Shown here: in pieces, positions 1 to 9,405 of the stretch | Position numbering within the stretch: the stretch's first letter is position 1 | Layout: the number at the start of each line of letters is the position of its first letter | Assembly: GCF_002095475.1 (NCBI RefSeq) | Contig: NZ_MLFR01000019.1 | Span: 1 to 64,000 of the forward strand | Direction of reading: 5' to 3' | Length of the DNA: 64,000 nt | Origin: Pantoea rwandensis | Lineage (GTDB): Bacteria; Pseudomonadota; Gammaproteobacteria; Enterobacterales; Enterobacteriaceae | The notes under the pieces: generated by a model | Database searches by the model: none | Told to the model about the DNA's origin: nothing | Seen by the model: the letters and a program-made list of their open reading frames with translations, nothing else | Position numbers and translations under genes: made by a program

Positions 1-170
1 CTTCGCACCCAAGCTGAAGTGAAGTGTTAGCAACTATGCTGAAGCGTTGATTTCGCACCCAAGCTGAAGTGAAGCGTTAGCAACTATGCTGAAGTGTTGT
101 CTTCGTACCGAAGATGAAGTGAAGCGTTAGCAACTATGCTGAAGCGTTGACTTCGCACCCAAGCTGAAGT
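1..170. repeat. 50-bp tandem repeat array, about 3.4 copies
   Basis: Units start at 1, 51, 101 and 151; each begins with cttcgcacccaagctgaag or a close variant and ends in gctgaagcgttga. Copies differ at a few positions only; the fourth is cut after about 20 bp where a different element begins. Period 50 is not a multiple of three, so this is not a coding repeat. There are no unique spacers, so it is not CRISPR. It may continue left of the window. Confidence 0.85.
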
Positions 171-278
171 GCGAGCAGGCAACGCTGTGGAGTAAAGCGT
201 CACACGCCATGGATGGCGTGTGCCGAGCGATCAGGGACGAGACAGCGGCTTTACGCAACAGTGTTGCCTGCTCGCACA
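171..278. repeat. Nested palindromic element
   Basis: Outer arms of about 29 bp (171-199 and about 250-278) begin gcgagcaggcaac on one side and end gttgcctgctcgc on the other, with four mismatches. Inside lies a perfect 10-bp inverted repeat, cacacgccat and atggcgtgtg, around a 2-nt centre. The whole would fold as a long RNA or DNA cruciform. No coding potential is seen. It resembles a dispersed intergenic repeat; the family is not recognised. Confidence 0.7.
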
Positions 279-337
279 CTCTCAAGCCCTGTCCTGCTGC
301 TGCCTGCCCGCACACCCTCCCGCCCTGTTTTCCTGTA
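266..337. repeat. Two imperfect 36-bp direct repeats
   Basis: Two adjacent stretches starting at 266 and 302 share GCCTGCtCGCACAC...CCCTGT with several changes. They overlap the right arm of the preceding palindrome and end about 40 bp before the ybaY stop. Apart from these repeats I see nothing in the 1-377 interval. Confidence 0.45.
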
Positions 338-377
338 GTCATCCTGAGCTGAATGCCAGATCAATGCTATAGGGCTA

Positions 378-935
378 TTACATACTCGTCGGTGCAGGCA
401 CCGAAGCCGAAGGCACAACTTGAGTTGGCGAAGTTGACGGCACCGTTGTGGCCGCACCCGGTTGAGTTTGCATCGCCATATTCGTCACTGGTACCAGCAG
501 CAGTTCGGCTTTGGTGCCGCCCTGATTAATTACTGGCTTAACGGTGTCCGTGATAAACGCCAGTTTGCCATCAATCGCAATCGCTGCACTCAGCAAAATC
601 CGTGCGTTTGGCTGAATATCGGCCGGGTTAAACGGCAGCACAAACTGGAACGGCGCCTGTTTCCCTTCGGTACGCACGACATGCTGTGCCAGTACTTTCG
701 ATGGTGCATCAGCCAATGAAGCATCCGACAGCGTCACGGTCAGCACCGCATCCGGCGGCAAGGCAATACGTTGGCGAATATACACCGAACCACTAACGTT
801 AGGCTGAGCGATCGCTGTCTGCTGTCCTGCAACTGCAGAACCCAGCGTTGGGGTCGCGACCGGCTTACTGTGATCGGCGCAACCCGTAATAGCTGCAGCC
901 AGCGTCACGCCGCTAATAACATGCCAGAGTTTCAT
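378..935 (-). CDS. ybaY: YbaY family lipoprotein
   Basis: A 185-residue protein close to E. coli YbaY: N-terminal signal with lipobox-like AAITGC (Cys at about residue 19), then the YbaY domain with the runs ALPPDAVLTVTLSDASLADA and FNPADIQPNARILLSAAI, and a Thr/Ser/Pro-rich C-terminus ending PTSM. The start at 935 (MKLWHV) is chosen over an upstream codon at 977 because it matches the family start and has AAGGAG nine bases upstream. Expected to be an outer- or inner-membrane lipoprotein; function unknown. Transcribed alone, divergent from tesB. Confidence 0.93.
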   Translation of the reverse strand: MKLWHVISGVTLAAAITGCADHSKPVATPTLGSAVAGQQTAIAQPNVSGSVYIRQRIALPPDAVLTVTLSDASLADAPSKVLAQHVVRTEGKQAPFQFVLPFNPADIQPNARILLSAAIAIDGKLAFITDTVKPVINQGGTKAELLLVPVTNMAMQTQPGAATTVPSTSPTQVVPSASVPAPTSM

Positions 936-1140
936 CGATGTCGTCTCCTTGAGAACACTATGATTGTCGGCGGTCAATTTGTTGGGTAGCTTTTCAGCCG
1001 CCGATTGACCTTAATTCTGGCACAAAAATCCGCATTGCGCCTAAATGCCCCCCTAGCCCGCTGAAATCGCGGCAAAATCATTGACGGCAACTGGTCGGAT
1101 CTTTCAAACTGACGCGATCGGAATCATTGAGGAATCAGCT

Positions 1141-2004
1141 ATGAGCCAGGCACTACACAACCTGCTTAACTTATTAAATCTGGAAAAACTCGAAGAAGGC
1201 CTGTTTCGCGGCCAGAGTGAAGACCTTGGTCTGCGTCAGGTGTTTGGTGGGCAAGTCGTGGGACAAGCGCTGTACGCGGCCAAGCAAACCGTGCCGGAAG
1301 AGCGCATCATCCACTCGTTCCACAGTTACTTCCTGCGTCCCGGTGATAGCGAAAAAGCCATAATTTATGATGTAGAAACCCTGCGCGATGGTAAAAGTTT
1401 CAGTGCGCGTCGCGTCAGCGCCGTGCAAAATGGCCATCCCATCTTCTATATGACCGCCTCATTCCAGGCACCCGAAAGCGGTTTTGAGCATCAAAACACC
1501 ATGCCGCAGGTGCCAGGCCCAGACAATCTCCCCTCGGAGCAAGATCTGGCACAAAAGCTGGCGGCGCATTTACCGCTCAAACTCAAAGAGAAGTTTCTGG
1601 CCGAGCGCCCACTCGACATTCGTCCGGTGCAAATTCATAACCCGCTAAAAGGTCGCGTTGATGAACCGCTGCGTCAGGTCTGGGTGCGGGCTAATGGTCA
1701 GATGCCCGATGACCGTCGCATCCACCAATATGTTTTGGGTTACGCCTCAGACCTCAACTTCCTGCCCGTCGCGCTGCAACCTCATGGTAAAGGCTTCCTC
1801 GAACCCGATATGCAAGTGGCGACTATCGATCACTCGATGTGGTTCCATCGCCCGTTTGACCTCTCAGAATGGTTACTTTACAGCGTGATCAGCACATCGG
1901 CTTCTGGGGCACGTGGTTTTGTGCGTGGGGAGTTCTACACGCAGGATGGCACACTGGTCGCGACCACCGTGCAGGAAGGTGTAATGCGTCAACGCGAAGC
2001 ATAA
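1141..2004 (+). CDS. tesB: Acyl-CoA thioesterase II
   Basis: Hydrolyses medium- and long-chain acyl-CoA to free fatty acid and CoA in the cytoplasm. The 287-residue protein is a double hot-dog thioesterase, the usual TesB length. Residues equivalent to the E. coli catalytic triad are in place: Asp204 in ASDLNF, Thr228 in ATIDHS, Gln278 in TVQEG. The start at 1141 (MSQAL) is preferred to an in-frame codon at 1081 since it matches the family and follows a GAGGA ribosome site. Monocistronic; a hairpin terminator follows directly and separates it from convergent amtB. Confidence 0.97.
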   Translation: MSQALHNLLNLLNLEKLEEGLFRGQSEDLGLRQVFGGQVVGQALYAAKQTVPEERIIHSFHSYFLRPGDSEKAIIYDVETLRDGKSFSARRVSAVQNGHPIFYMTASFQAPESGFEHQNTMPQVPGPDNLPSEQDLAQKLAAHLPLKLKEKFLAERPLDIRPVQIHNPLKGRVDEPLRQVWVRANGQMPDDRRIHQYVLGYASDLNFLPVALQPHGKGFLEPDMQVATIDHSMWFHRPFDLSEWLLYSVISTSASGARGFVRGEFYTQDGTLVATTVQEGVMRQREA

Positions 2005-2040
2005 AAAAAGGGGCGATATCATCGCCCCTTCACGTTTTTA
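2004..2040. terminator. Bidirectional terminator, tesB/amtB
   Basis: Perfect 8-bp stem GGGGCGAT/ATCGCCCC (2010-2028) with a 3-nt loop, flanked by an A-run on the left and T-rich DNA on the right, between convergent genes. Confidence 0.85.
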
Positions 2041-2075
2041 TTGTTTTAGCGCACTGCTCTTCAGCAGCCCGGCAC

Positions 2076-3365
2076 TTACTGGTTGTAAGCGTTTTCGCCG
2101 TGGCTGTTTACATCCAGACCTTCACGTTCCTGATCTTCTGGAACACGCAGGCCAACAATCATATCTGCCAGTTTGAAGCCGATGAAGGCTACAACACCGG
2201 ACCAGACAATGGTCACACCGCAACTGAACAGCTGTACCCAAACCTGATGGCCCATGGTCACGCCTTCTGCGTAGCCTACGCCACCCAGTGAAGAGGACGC
2301 GAACACACCGGTCAGCACACAGCCCAAGATACCGCACACGCCGTGCACACCGAACACATCACATGGGTCATCAACGCGCAGCCATTTCTTCAGGGTGGTC
2401 ACACCCCAGATACCTGCCAAGCCACCAGCCAGACCGATAATCAGCGCGCCGCCGACTCCGACATAACCACAAGCTGGGGTGATAGCCACCAGACCGGCAA
2501 TAAAGCCTGAGCATGCGCCCAGCAGTGAAGGTTTGCCACGCATCGCCCACTCACCAAACACCCATGACAGTACTGCGCCTGCAGTCGCTACAACGGTATT
2601 CAGGAAGGCCAGTGCGGCGATTTCATTTGCCGAAGAGGCAGAACCGGCGTTGAAGCCAAACCAGCCCACATACAGAATTGCGGTACCGATGAAGACCATT
2701 GGCAAGTTGTGTGGTTTGAATGCTTCTTTACCGAAGCCCGCACGTTTGCCCACCAGATAAGCACCCACCAGACCTGCAACCGCAGCATTGATGTGCACAA
2801 CCGTACCACCCGCAAAGTCCAGCGCGCCGTCTTGCGCCAGCAGACCACCTGCCCACACCATATGTGCGATTGGCAGATAGGAGAGCGTGAACCAGACCGC
2901 CACGAAAATCAGTACGGCAGAGAAGCGAATACGTTCCGCCAGCGCACCGACGATCAGACCCACAGTGATACAGGCGAAGGAAGCCTGGAATGCCACATGG
3001 ATATACTGATAGAAGCTACCCATTAAAGCTTTCAGCTCAATGTTTTTCAGCATCGCCCACTGGAAGTTGCCGAAGAAGGCGTTGCCCTCGCTGAAGGCCA
3101 GCGAATAACCGTAAATCACCCACAGTACACAGACTAATGCGAAGGTTACTGCAACTTGGGTCAGCATCGACAAGACGTTTTTACCGCGGATTAAACCGCC
3201 GTAAAACAGGGCGATGCCCGGAATCGTCATAAACAGTACCAAAGCGGTGCAGATCATCATAAATGCGTTATCGGCTTTATCCGCAACGGCAGGTGCTGCC
3301 GCCATGGCCAGAGACGGTAACAGTGCCAGGCTGGTGAGGCCCAACTTAGTCATTAGTTTATTCAT
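2076..3365 (-). CDS. amtB: Ammonium transporter AmtB
   Basis: Inner-membrane trimeric ammonium channel. About 429 residues with a cleavable signal peptide (mature start near APAVADKADN) and eleven membrane segments. The twin pore histidines are visible in VVHINAA and FGVHGVCG, with the Trp of AHMVWAG nearby. The C-terminal tail LRVPEDQEREGLDVNSHGE, which GlnK contacts, is intact. Start at 3365 (MNKLMTK) is chosen; a GTG 18 bases upstream is also in frame. Lies 33 bases downstream of glnK and must be co-transcribed with it from the sigma-54 promoter. Confidence 0.97.
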   Translation of the reverse strand: MNKLMTKLGLTSLALLPSLAMAAAPAVADKADNAFMMICTALVLFMTIPGIALFYGGLIRGKNVLSMLTQVAVTFALVCVLWVIYGYSLAFSEGNAFFGNFQWAMLKNIELKALMGSFYQYIHVAFQASFACITVGLIVGALAERIRFSAVLIFVAVWFTLSYLPIAHMVWAGGLLAQDGALDFAGGTVVHINAAVAGLVGAYLVGKRAGFGKEAFKPHNLPMVFIGTAILYVGWFGFNAGSASSANEIAALAFLNTVVATAGAVLSWVFGEWAMRGKPSLLGACSGFIAGLVAITPACGYVGVGGALIIGLAGGLAGIWGVTTLKKWLRVDDPCDVFGVHGVCGILGCVLTGVFASSSLGGVGYAEGVTMGHQVWVQLFSCGVTIVWSGVVAFIGFKLADMIVGLRVPEDQEREGLDVNSHGENAYNQ

Positions 3366-3398
3366 TTCTTTCCATCCCATCACAATTCAGAGCCCCAG

Positions 3399-3737
3399 TT
3401 ACAGTGCTGCTTCGTCGGTCTCGCCAGTACGAATACGAATAACGCGCTGCAGTTCTGCGACGAAGATTTTGCCGTCGCCAATTTTGCCGGTGTAAGCGGC
3501 TTTGCTGATGACATCCACCACTTCATCGAGTTGATCGTCCGCTATCGCGATATCAATTTTTACTTTTGGCAGGAAGTTCACGCTGTACTCGGCACCGCGA
3601 TAAAGCTCTGCGTGACCTTTCTGGCGACCAAATCCTTTTACTTCGGTAACAGTCAGTCCCTGAATGCCAATGGAGGATAAGGCTTCACGCACGTCCTCCA
3701 GCTTAAATGGTTTGATTACCACGGTAACCAGCTTCAT
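3399..3737 (-). CDS. glnK: PII signalling protein GlnK
   Basis: A 112-residue PII trimer subunit that senses 2-oxoglutarate, ATP/ADP and, through uridylylation by GlnD, nitrogen status; it plugs AmtB when nitrogen is plentiful. Tyr51 of the T-loop (RGAEY) is present, as are the B- and C-loop regions (AYTGKIGDGKIF, RIRTGE). Length is exactly that of E. coli GlnK, and the glnK-amtB linkage separates it from glnB. First gene of the operon; promoter and NtrC sites are listed separately. Confidence 0.97.
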   Translation of the reverse strand: MKLVTVVIKPFKLEDVREALSSIGIQGLTVTEVKGFGRQKGHAELYRGAEYSVNFLPKVKIDIAIADDQLDEVVDVISKAAYTGKIGDGKIFVAELQRVIRIRTGETDEAAL

Positions 3738-3792
3738 ACGTTCCCCTCCGGATAATAAATTGAGTGAGTCTCGCGGACACGTAGGGATATAA

Positions 3793-3807
3793 GCAAACGC
3801 TGTGCCA
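3793..3807 (-). promoter_or_regulatory. Sigma-54 promoter of glnK-amtB
   Basis: Read on the minus strand: TGGCAC, five bases, TTGC followed by T. This is a full match to the -24/-12 consensus, placed about 55 bases upstream of the glnK start. Confidence 0.9.
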
Positions 3808-3907
3808 TAAATTAAAAAAGGGGTGAAGTCAGTTGGATAGACGCGCTGGATCGCGCTTCGTTATGTGATGGGAGGCTCAGTCTAGGGAAGGAGAAAAAGA
3901 AAGGTGT

Positions 3908-3952
3908 TGCAATATTGCACTCCTTTGGTGCCAAGGGCCTCAAAGGAGTGCA
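3908..3952 (-). promoter_or_regulatory. Probable NtrC enhancer sites of glnK-amtB
   Basis: TGCACTcctttGGTGCCA (3916-3933) matches the NtrC dyad pattern GCAC-N-GGTGC. It is embedded in an 11-bp inverted repeat (TGCACTCCTTT at 3916-3926, AAAGGAGTGCA at 3942-3952) and abuts a TGCAATATTGCA palindrome (3908-3919). The position, 110-150 bp upstream of the -24/-12 element, is typical of bacterial enhancers. Regulator identity is inferred from the known biology of glnK. Confidence 0.75.
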
Positions 3953-3996
3953 TCAATACAGAACAATCTGATAAATCTGCGCAAAAAAGGTGCAAA

Positions 3997-5772
3997 TCAC
4001 CCTTCTGCCTGTGCGGGGATGCTCGCCGCGAGTTCATCACCGGCCTGCTGCAACTGATACATTTGCCAGTAACGCCCTTGCGTCGCCAGCAATTCGGCAT
4101 GTGTACCGCGTTCTGCCACTTGGCCACGATGAAGTACCAATATTTGATCGGCTTCGGTTATGGTCGAGAGGCGGTGTGCAATCACCACCAGCGTGCTGTG
4201 CTGACGGAGTGCGCGCAAGGCATGTTGAATCGCCTGCTCGGTGCCCGAATCAATATTGGCGGTGGCTTCATCGAGTATCAGAATCTGGGGTAACGACACT
4301 AATACGCGTGCCAGCGCCAGCAACTGCTTCTGCCCTACAGACAGATTGTTGCCCTGCTCACCCAAGCGCGTATGAATACCCTCTGGCATCGAGCGGGCCA
4401 ATGTGGCGAGTTGTACGGTTTCCAACGCCTGCCACACCTGCTCTTCCGGTATATCGCGTCCCAGCTGCACATTCGCTAATAACGTATCGGCTAGCACCAC
4501 CGGATCTTGCTGCACCATCGCGACGCTTTGCCGTAATGCGTTATGTGTTAACTGCGGCAATGGGCGGCCGTCCAGCTCAATGCTGCCGCGCGTCACCGGG
4601 TAATAGCCCATCAACAAGTTAGCTAATGTGCTCTTTCCACTGCCGGTATGCCCTACCAGCGCCACAAAACCGCGCGCGGGCACCTCCAGATTGACATGGC
4701 TCAGAACATCACGATTATCGCGATAGGCAAAGCTGACGTCGCGCAACGCAATACGTCCGGAGGCCAGCGGCTGATGATCAGTGCCATAGCTTTGCTGAGT
4801 GGCATCCATTAATTCAAAAATTCGCTCACCCGACACCACGGCCTGTTGCAGCATGGACTGCTGGGTGGTCAACTCAATCAGCGGTTCATTCAGCCGGCCA
4901 AGGTAGGTAATAAACGCATAAAGCACACCAACTTCAAACACACCCGGTGTGGCAAAACTGAACAGCATCAGCAAACCACACAGAATCATCGCTGAGAACA
5001 AGCTGAGCAGCGGACGCAGTAGAAAACCATCCAAACGCAGCGTTTCCATGCGCGCCAGATAGTGCGAGCGGCTGGCTTCACCCATACGCTCACCAAAACG
5101 CGCCTGTTGGCGAAACTGTTGGATCACGCTCATGCCGTTAATGACTTCATTGAAGCCGTTATTAATGTCTGCAAGATAGCTGCGCACACGCCGCGCGATA
5201 GGCGTGCTGTAGCGCTGATAAATTAGCATCACCGTTAAGACCAGCGGGAAGATGACAATCGCCACCAGCGCCATGCGCCAGTTGAGTGAAAACATCGCCA
5301 CCAGCATCGCACCAATTAGCGCAGCACTGCGGAGCACCGTGGCCACTACCGTCACGTAAAGATCTTTAATCACCTCGGTATCGTTGGTCACCCGCGAGAT
5401 AATTTGCCCAACCGGTTGCGTGTCAAAGGCACTGAGCGGCTGGCGCAATGCCGCGTTCATGACGTCTACGCGCAGCTGTTGCACGACACCAATCGCCGCA
5501 CGGTTAAATAACAGCGCCTGAAAATAGTGCAATCCTGCAGCGAGCAGTTGCAGCAAGATAAAGCACACTAGGAGGCCGATAGCGATGGCCCATGGCATTT
5601 GATGTTTAGCCACCAGGTTGTCAATAAAGTAGCTCACCAGCACCGGGCCGGTCACTTCCGCCGCGGCGGCAATCCATAGCATCCCCACTGCCAGCCACAA
5701 TGATTTACGCCAGGGTTTGCCATAAGCTAACAGGCGTTTCAGCGTGGGCCACAACCGTTGCGATTTAGCCAT
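3997..5772 (-). CDS. mdlB: ABC exporter subunit MdlB
   Basis: Half-transporter of the multidrug type: N-terminal six-helix membrane domain (about residues 20-310) and C-terminal ATPase with Walker [10 protein letters not shown], signature LSVGQKQ and Walker B ILILDEAT. About 591 residues, as in E. coli MdlB. The start at 5772 (MAKSQRLW) follows GAGGA and overlaps the mdlA stop by 8 bases (ATGGCTAA), implying translational coupling and a MdlA-MdlB heterodimer. Substrate unknown. An in-frame Met at 5802 is less likely. Confidence 0.95.
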   Translation of the reverse strand: MAKSQRLWPTLKRLLAYGKPWRKSLWLAVGMLWIAAAAEVTGPVLVSYFIDNLVAKHQMPWAIAIGLLVCFILLQLLAAGLHYFQALLFNRAAIGVVQQLRVDVMNAALRQPLSAFDTQPVGQIISRVTNDTEVIKDLYVTVVATVLRSAALIGAMLVAMFSLNWRMALVAIVIFPLVLTVMLIYQRYSTPIARRVRSYLADINNGFNEVINGMSVIQQFRQQARFGERMGEASRSHYLARMETLRLDGFLLRPLLSLFSAMILCGLLMLFSFATPGVFEVGVLYAFITYLGRLNEPLIELTTQQSMLQQAVVSGERIFELMDATQQSYGTDHQPLASGRIALRDVSFAYRDNRDVLSHVNLEVPARGFVALVGHTGSGKSTLANLLMGYYPVTRGSIELDGRPLPQLTHNALRQSVAMVQQDPVVLADTLLANVQLGRDIPEEQVWQALETVQLATLARSMPEGIHTRLGEQGNNLSVGQKQLLALARVLVSLPQILILDEATANIDSGTEQAIQHALRALRQHSTLVVIAHRLSTITEADQILVLHRGQVAERGTHAELLATQGRYWQMYQLQQAGDELAASIPAQAEG

Positions 5773-7534
5773 GGTTTGAGTCCTCGGCCGCTTCATCTTC
5801 ATCTAGTGCCGCTTCCAACTGTTGATAACGGTACATATCGCGATACCAGCCCTCTTGTGCGGCGAGGGTTTCATGATCGCCCCGTTGTGTTACTGCACCT
5901 TGTTGAAGTACCAGAATCTCATTGGCCTCAGTCAGCGCAGACAAACGGTGTGCGCTGATGATTAAGGTGCGTCCTTTACCCCACTGGCGCAGGTTGTGCA
6001 GAATTTCATACTCGGTACGGCCATCAACCGCCGAGAGTGCATCATCCAGGATGAGGATTTCGGCATTCAGTAACAACGCACGCGCAATCGCAATACGCTG
6101 TTTCTGGCCGCCTGAGAGCATCACGCCGCGCTCGCCGACTTCAGTGTCATAGCCCTGTGGCAGACGCAAAATATCATCATGCACACACGCCATCTGCGCC
6201 ACGTGTTCAATCTCCTGCTGTGTGGCGTTTGGGCGCCCCAGTGCCAGGTTATTCGCCACGGTATCGGAGAACAGGAACGGGGTCTGACTTACCACGGCCA
6301 ATTTGCTGCGCCAGCTATCAAGCCTTAACTGACTGAGCGGCAGATTATGATAACGAATGTCACCCTGATCGATATCAAAGTGGCGCTGAATCAAGCTCAG
6401 CAGCGTACTTTTCCCACAGCCTGTTGGCCCGCACAAACCCAACATTTGCCCTGGTTTTAATTGGAAGTTGAGATGGCTAAGCACCGCGCCGGCGCTGGCC
6501 GGATAACGAAACTCACGGATCGCAACCTGCAAAATCCCGGGTTCTTGCGGCAACACGTTCTGGCCATCTTGTACCGCCGGTGCTTCGGCCAGTAGCGCAC
6601 GGATGCGGCTCCACGCTGCGCTACCGCGTTCGACAATATTGATCATCCACGCCAGCGCCAGCATCGGCCAAATCATCAGGCCGAGATACATAACAAAACT
6701 GGTGAGTTGACCGAGGGTCAAGCTACCGTTCCACACCATCCAACCACCACCGGCAATTGCCAGTAGATTCGAGAAGCCAACCGCGATGTAAATGATAGGA
6801 TCGAAGCGCGCATCGACACGCGCAACATGCAGGTTCTTTTTCCCGGTATCGCTGGCGATATCAGCAAACTGCTGCGATTGATGATCTTCCAAACCGAAGG
6901 CTTTGATCATGCGAATACTGGTCAGGCTTTCCTGTGTCTGATCGTTCAGACTCGAAAACGCTGCCTGCGCCACTTTAAAGCGCTGGTGCAAGCGCGATCC
7001 GTCTTTTTGAATAGCGATGGCCATCAGCGGCATAGGAATCAACGCCAGTAGCGTCAACTCCCAGCTAATTTGCGTACTCATCACGGCTAGAACGACCAGC
7101 CCCATCACCAGAGAATCCACCAGCGTCAGGACGCCTTCACCCGCCGCAAAAACCACACGATCCACATCGTTAGTGGCACGCGCAATTAAATCGCCAGTGC
7201 GATGGCGCAAGTAAAAAGCAGGATGCTGACGGCTGAGCTGACGATAGAAATCTTCCCGCAGCTCAACCGCCAATTGATAAGAAGCGCCGAACAGCAGCAC
7301 ACGCCATACATAGCGCAGCAGATACACAATAGCCGCAGTGACCAGCATCACGCCGATCCACATAAAGAGTTTGCCGCTGCTCAGGGTGTGCTGAGTCACA
7401 CCGTCAACAATAATGCCCACAACATGTGGCGGCAGTAATTGCAGCAGTGCAATGACAATGAGCAAGCTAACGGCGCCCAGATATCGCCGCCACTCGCGCA
7501 GGAAATACCAACTTAACTGGCTGAATAATCGCAC
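5765..7534 (-). CDS. mdlA: ABC exporter subunit MdlA
   Basis: Partner half-transporter of MdlB, 589 residues. Membrane domain first, then ATPase with Walker [10 protein letters not shown], signature LSGGQKQR and Walker [10 protein letters not shown]. The Asp in place of Glu after Walker B (DDALS) makes this the likely degenerate nucleotide site of the heterodimer, as in E. coli MdlA. Located 24 bases downstream of the decR-type regulator on the same strand, so the three may share a transcript. Inner membrane; substrate not established. Confidence 0.95.
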   Translation of the reverse strand: MRLFSQLSWYFLREWRRYLGAVSLLIVIALLQLLPPHVVGIIVDGVTQHTLSSGKLFMWIGVMLVTAAIVYLLRYVWRVLLFGASYQLAVELREDFYRQLSRQHPAFYLRHRTGDLIARATNDVDRVVFAAGEGVLTLVDSLVMGLVVLAVMSTQISWELTLLALIPMPLMAIAIQKDGSRLHQRFKVAQAAFSSLNDQTQESLTSIRMIKAFGLEDHQSQQFADIASDTGKKNLHVARVDARFDPIIYIAVGFSNLLAIAGGGWMVWNGSLTLGQLTSFVMYLGLMIWPMLALAWMINIVERGSAAWSRIRALLAEAPAVQDGQNVLPQEPGILQVAIREFRYPASAGAVLSHLNFQLKPGQMLGLCGPTGCGKSTLLSLIQRHFDIDQGDIRYHNLPLSQLRLDSWRSKLAVVSQTPFLFSDTVANNLALGRPNATQQEIEHVAQMACVHDDILRLPQGYDTEVGERGVMLSGGQKQRIAIARALLLNAEILILDDALSAVDGRTEYEILHNLRQWGKGRTLIISAHRLSALTEANEILVLQQGAVTQRGDHETLAAQEGWYRDMYRYQQLEAALDEDEAAEDSNHG

Positions 7535-7558
7535 AAGAAACTCTCTTTCTGTGCCCGC

Positions 7559-8020
7559 TTAGGGCGCTACCGGCAACGCGGTGGTATATTTGATCTCTTC
7601 CATGGCGAAACTTGACGTCACATCAATCAGACCTGGCACGCCATTTACCAGGCGCTTATAAAATGCATCATAACTTTTCATGTCAGCCACCTGAATACGC
7701 AGCAAATAATCGTATTCGCCAGCCATGCGATAAAATGCCATGACTTCAGGCATCTGCTGCACCACGGCAACAAATTGATGGAACCAGTCGCTGCTGTGCT
7801 GTTGAGTCTTCACAAACATAAATGCCGTGAGAGAAAGCCCGATCTTCTCCCCATCCAACAACGCCACGCGCGCACGAATAATGCCATCATCTTCCAGTTT
7901 TTTCAGGCGTTTCCAGCATGGCGTGGTGGTGAGATTCACCGCGTCCGCCAGCGACTGCAGCGATAACGTACAATCCTGTTGCAGCAAGGCCAGCAGTGTA
8001 CGGTCAGTTTTATCTAGCAT
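7559..8020 (-). CDS. decR: Lrp/AsnC-family cysteine-responsive regulator DecR (CcdR)
   Basis: A 153-residue Lrp-family protein: N-terminal winged helix-turn-helix (about 1-60, with [19 protein letters not shown]) and C-terminal RAM ligand domain. It aligns end to end with E. coli DecR (YbaO), which induces cysteine detoxification. The start at 8020 follows GGAG; the open frame reaches 8167 but would overlap the divergent gene. It faces a cysteine desulfhydrase gene, the arrangement called ccdR-ccdA in Pantoea ananatis, so its main target is probably that neighbour. Confidence 0.93.
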   Translation of the reverse strand: MLDKTDRTLLALLQQDCTLSLQSLADAVNLTTTPCWKRLKKLEDDGIIRARVALLDGEKIGLSLTAFMFVKTQQHSSDWFHQFVAVVQQMPEVMAFYRMAGEYDYLLRIQVADMKSYDAFYKRLVNGVPGLIDVTSSFAMEEIKYTTALPVAP

Positions 8021-8032
8021 TCGGCGCTCCGG

Positions 8033-8047
8033 GAGAAAAATTTTCTC
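8033..8047. promoter_or_regulatory. Candidate Lrp-type operator between decR and ccdA
   Basis: GAGAAAAATTTTCTC is a perfect 15-bp palindrome with a central A. It fits 12 of 15 positions of the Lrp consensus YAGHAWATTWTDCTR and sits in the 115-bp divergent intergenic region, 13 bp from the decR start. Confidence 0.6.
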
Positions 8048-8135
8048 TAATCGGGCCATTATAACCGGATTAAAGCAACCTAATTTTCCTGCCTGTGCCT
8101 TACACTGTGCACAATAATTATTCTGGACATGCCAC

Positions 8136-9167
8136 ATGCAAACGCCTTGGGTTCGCCACGCCATCAACGAAATTAATGCTGATTTTCAACGTTCTGCGGA
8201 CACTCACCTGATTCGCTTTACGCTGGATGATTATCCCGGCATTCGCTTTTACCTAAAAGATGAAAGCACCCACCCTAGCGGGAGTTTGAAACACCGCCTG
8301 GCGCGATCGCTGTTTCTTTATGGATTAGCGAATGGCTGGATCCGCGAAAATACGCCGATCATTGAAGCCTCTTCCGGCAGTACCGCGGTATCCGAAGCCT
8401 ATTTTGCGCGCCTGTTAGGCCTGCCGTTTATTGCGGTGATGCCCGCCAGTACCGCAAAACGCAAAATTGAGCTGATTCGCTTTTACGGTGGCGAGTGCCA
8501 TTTTGTCGCCGACCCCTGCCAGCTGTATAGCGAGTCAGAACGACTGGCGCGTGAACTCAACGGCCACTTTATGGATCAGTTTACCTATGCCGAGCGCGCC
8601 ACCGACTGGCGCGGCAACAACAACATCGCGGAAAGCATCTTCCGTCAGATGGCGCATGAACCCTCTCCGGTGCCGCATACGGTGATCATGAGCGCGGGAA
8701 CCGGTGGGACTTCGGCCACGTTAGGCCGATATATCCGTTATCAGGGTTATGACACACGCTTGCTGGTGGTTGATCCACAGCATTCGGTATTTTTCGATTA
8801 CTGGCACAGCCGCGACAGTGCGCTGCGCAGCGATCGTGGCAGCATGATCGAAGGCATCGGACGTCCGCGCGTGGAGCCGTCATTTTTACCCGACGTGATC
8901 GACGAGATGATAAAAGTGCCGGATGGCGCCACGGTGGCAGCGATGTTGCAACTGGAGAAGATTCTGGGTCGTCGCCCTGGCGCCTCAACCGGCACCAACT
9001 TCTGGGGCATGCTGCAGGTGGCAAAACGTATGCGGGAGAATGGCGAGCAAGGTTCGCTGGTGACACTGCTGTGCGACAGTGGCGAACGCTATCCTGATAC
9101 CTACTACAATCCGGAATGGGTGGCACAGAATATTGGTGACATTCAATCGTGGCAACGTGACATATAA
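8136..9167 (+). CDS. ccdA: PLP-dependent cysteine desulfhydrase (CcdA-like)
   Basis: 343 residues of the cysteine synthase / tryptophan synthase beta fold. The pyridoxal lysine is in [12 protein letters not shown] (about residue 52), the substrate loop is [13 protein letters not shown], and the phosphate-binding loop is [14 protein letters not shown]. It is not CysK or CysM; the divergent Lrp-type regulator matches the cysteine-inducible desulfhydrase locus of Pantoea ananatis, so the likely reaction is cysteine to pyruvate, ammonia and sulfide. No strong ribosome site precedes the ATG (CTGGA 12 bases upstream). Its 3' end abuts an ERIC element. Confidence 0.85.
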   Translation: MQTPWVRHAINEINADFQRSADTHLIRFTLDDYPGIRFYLKDESTHPSGSLKHRLARSLFLYGLANGWIRENTPIIEASSGSTAVSEAYFARLLGLPFIAVMPASTAKRKIELIRFYGGECHFVADPCQLYSESERLARELNGHFMDQFTYAERATDWRGNNNIAESIFRQMAHEPSPVPHTVIMSAGTGGTSATLGRYIRYQGYDTRLLVVDPQHSVFFDYWHSRDSALRSDRGSMIEGIGRPRVEPSFLPDVIDEMIKVPDGATVAAMLQLEKILGRRPGASTGTNFWGMLQVAKRMRENGEQGSLVTLLCDSGERYPDTYYNPEWVAQNIGDIQSWQRDI

Positions 9168-9170
9168 CCC

Positions 9171-9364
9171 ATACCCAAAATAATTCGAATTGCAGGACAA
9201 AAGAGTCAGGTGACACTTTTGAACAGCGCTTGCGCTGGCCCGAAGGGTGAGGCCAAAGGCCGAATCACGCGGCAAACGAGAGAATCCCGATGAGCTTACT
9301 GAAGTAAGTGATTCGGGTGAGCGAGTGTAGCCAACGCACCTGCAATTCGAAGTATGACGGGTAT
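9171..9364. repeat. ERIC element with about 70-bp internal insertion
   Basis: Terminal inverted repeats atacccaaaataattcgaat and its counterpart ending ttcgaagtatgacgggtat bound a 194-bp element. The core gaatcccgatgagcttac ... aagtaagtgattcgggtgag matches the ERIC consensus. About 70 bp (roughly 9197-9268) are inserted relative to the 126-bp form; a similar insert occurs in the copy at 56386. Lies between convergent ccdA and cof. Confidence 0.88.
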
Positions 9365-9368
9365 GAAA

Positions 9369-9392
9369 TAAAAAACCGGACATCCTGTCCGG
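9369..9392 (-). terminator. Terminator of cof
   Basis: CCGGACA-tcc-TGTCCGG stem, followed on the minus strand by a run of T, 14 bases past the cof stop. Confidence 0.8.
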
Positions 9393-9405
9393 CTCACTAT
9401 AATCC

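Noticed and set aside
1-377. 4.5S RNA gene (ffs), which lies near ybaY in E. coli
   Set aside because: The conserved SRP RNA sequence is not present in this interval.
8686-9216. 176-codon open frame antisense to ccdA
   Set aside because: Cys/Pro/Ser/Arg-rich shadow frame running into the ERIC element; no homology seen.
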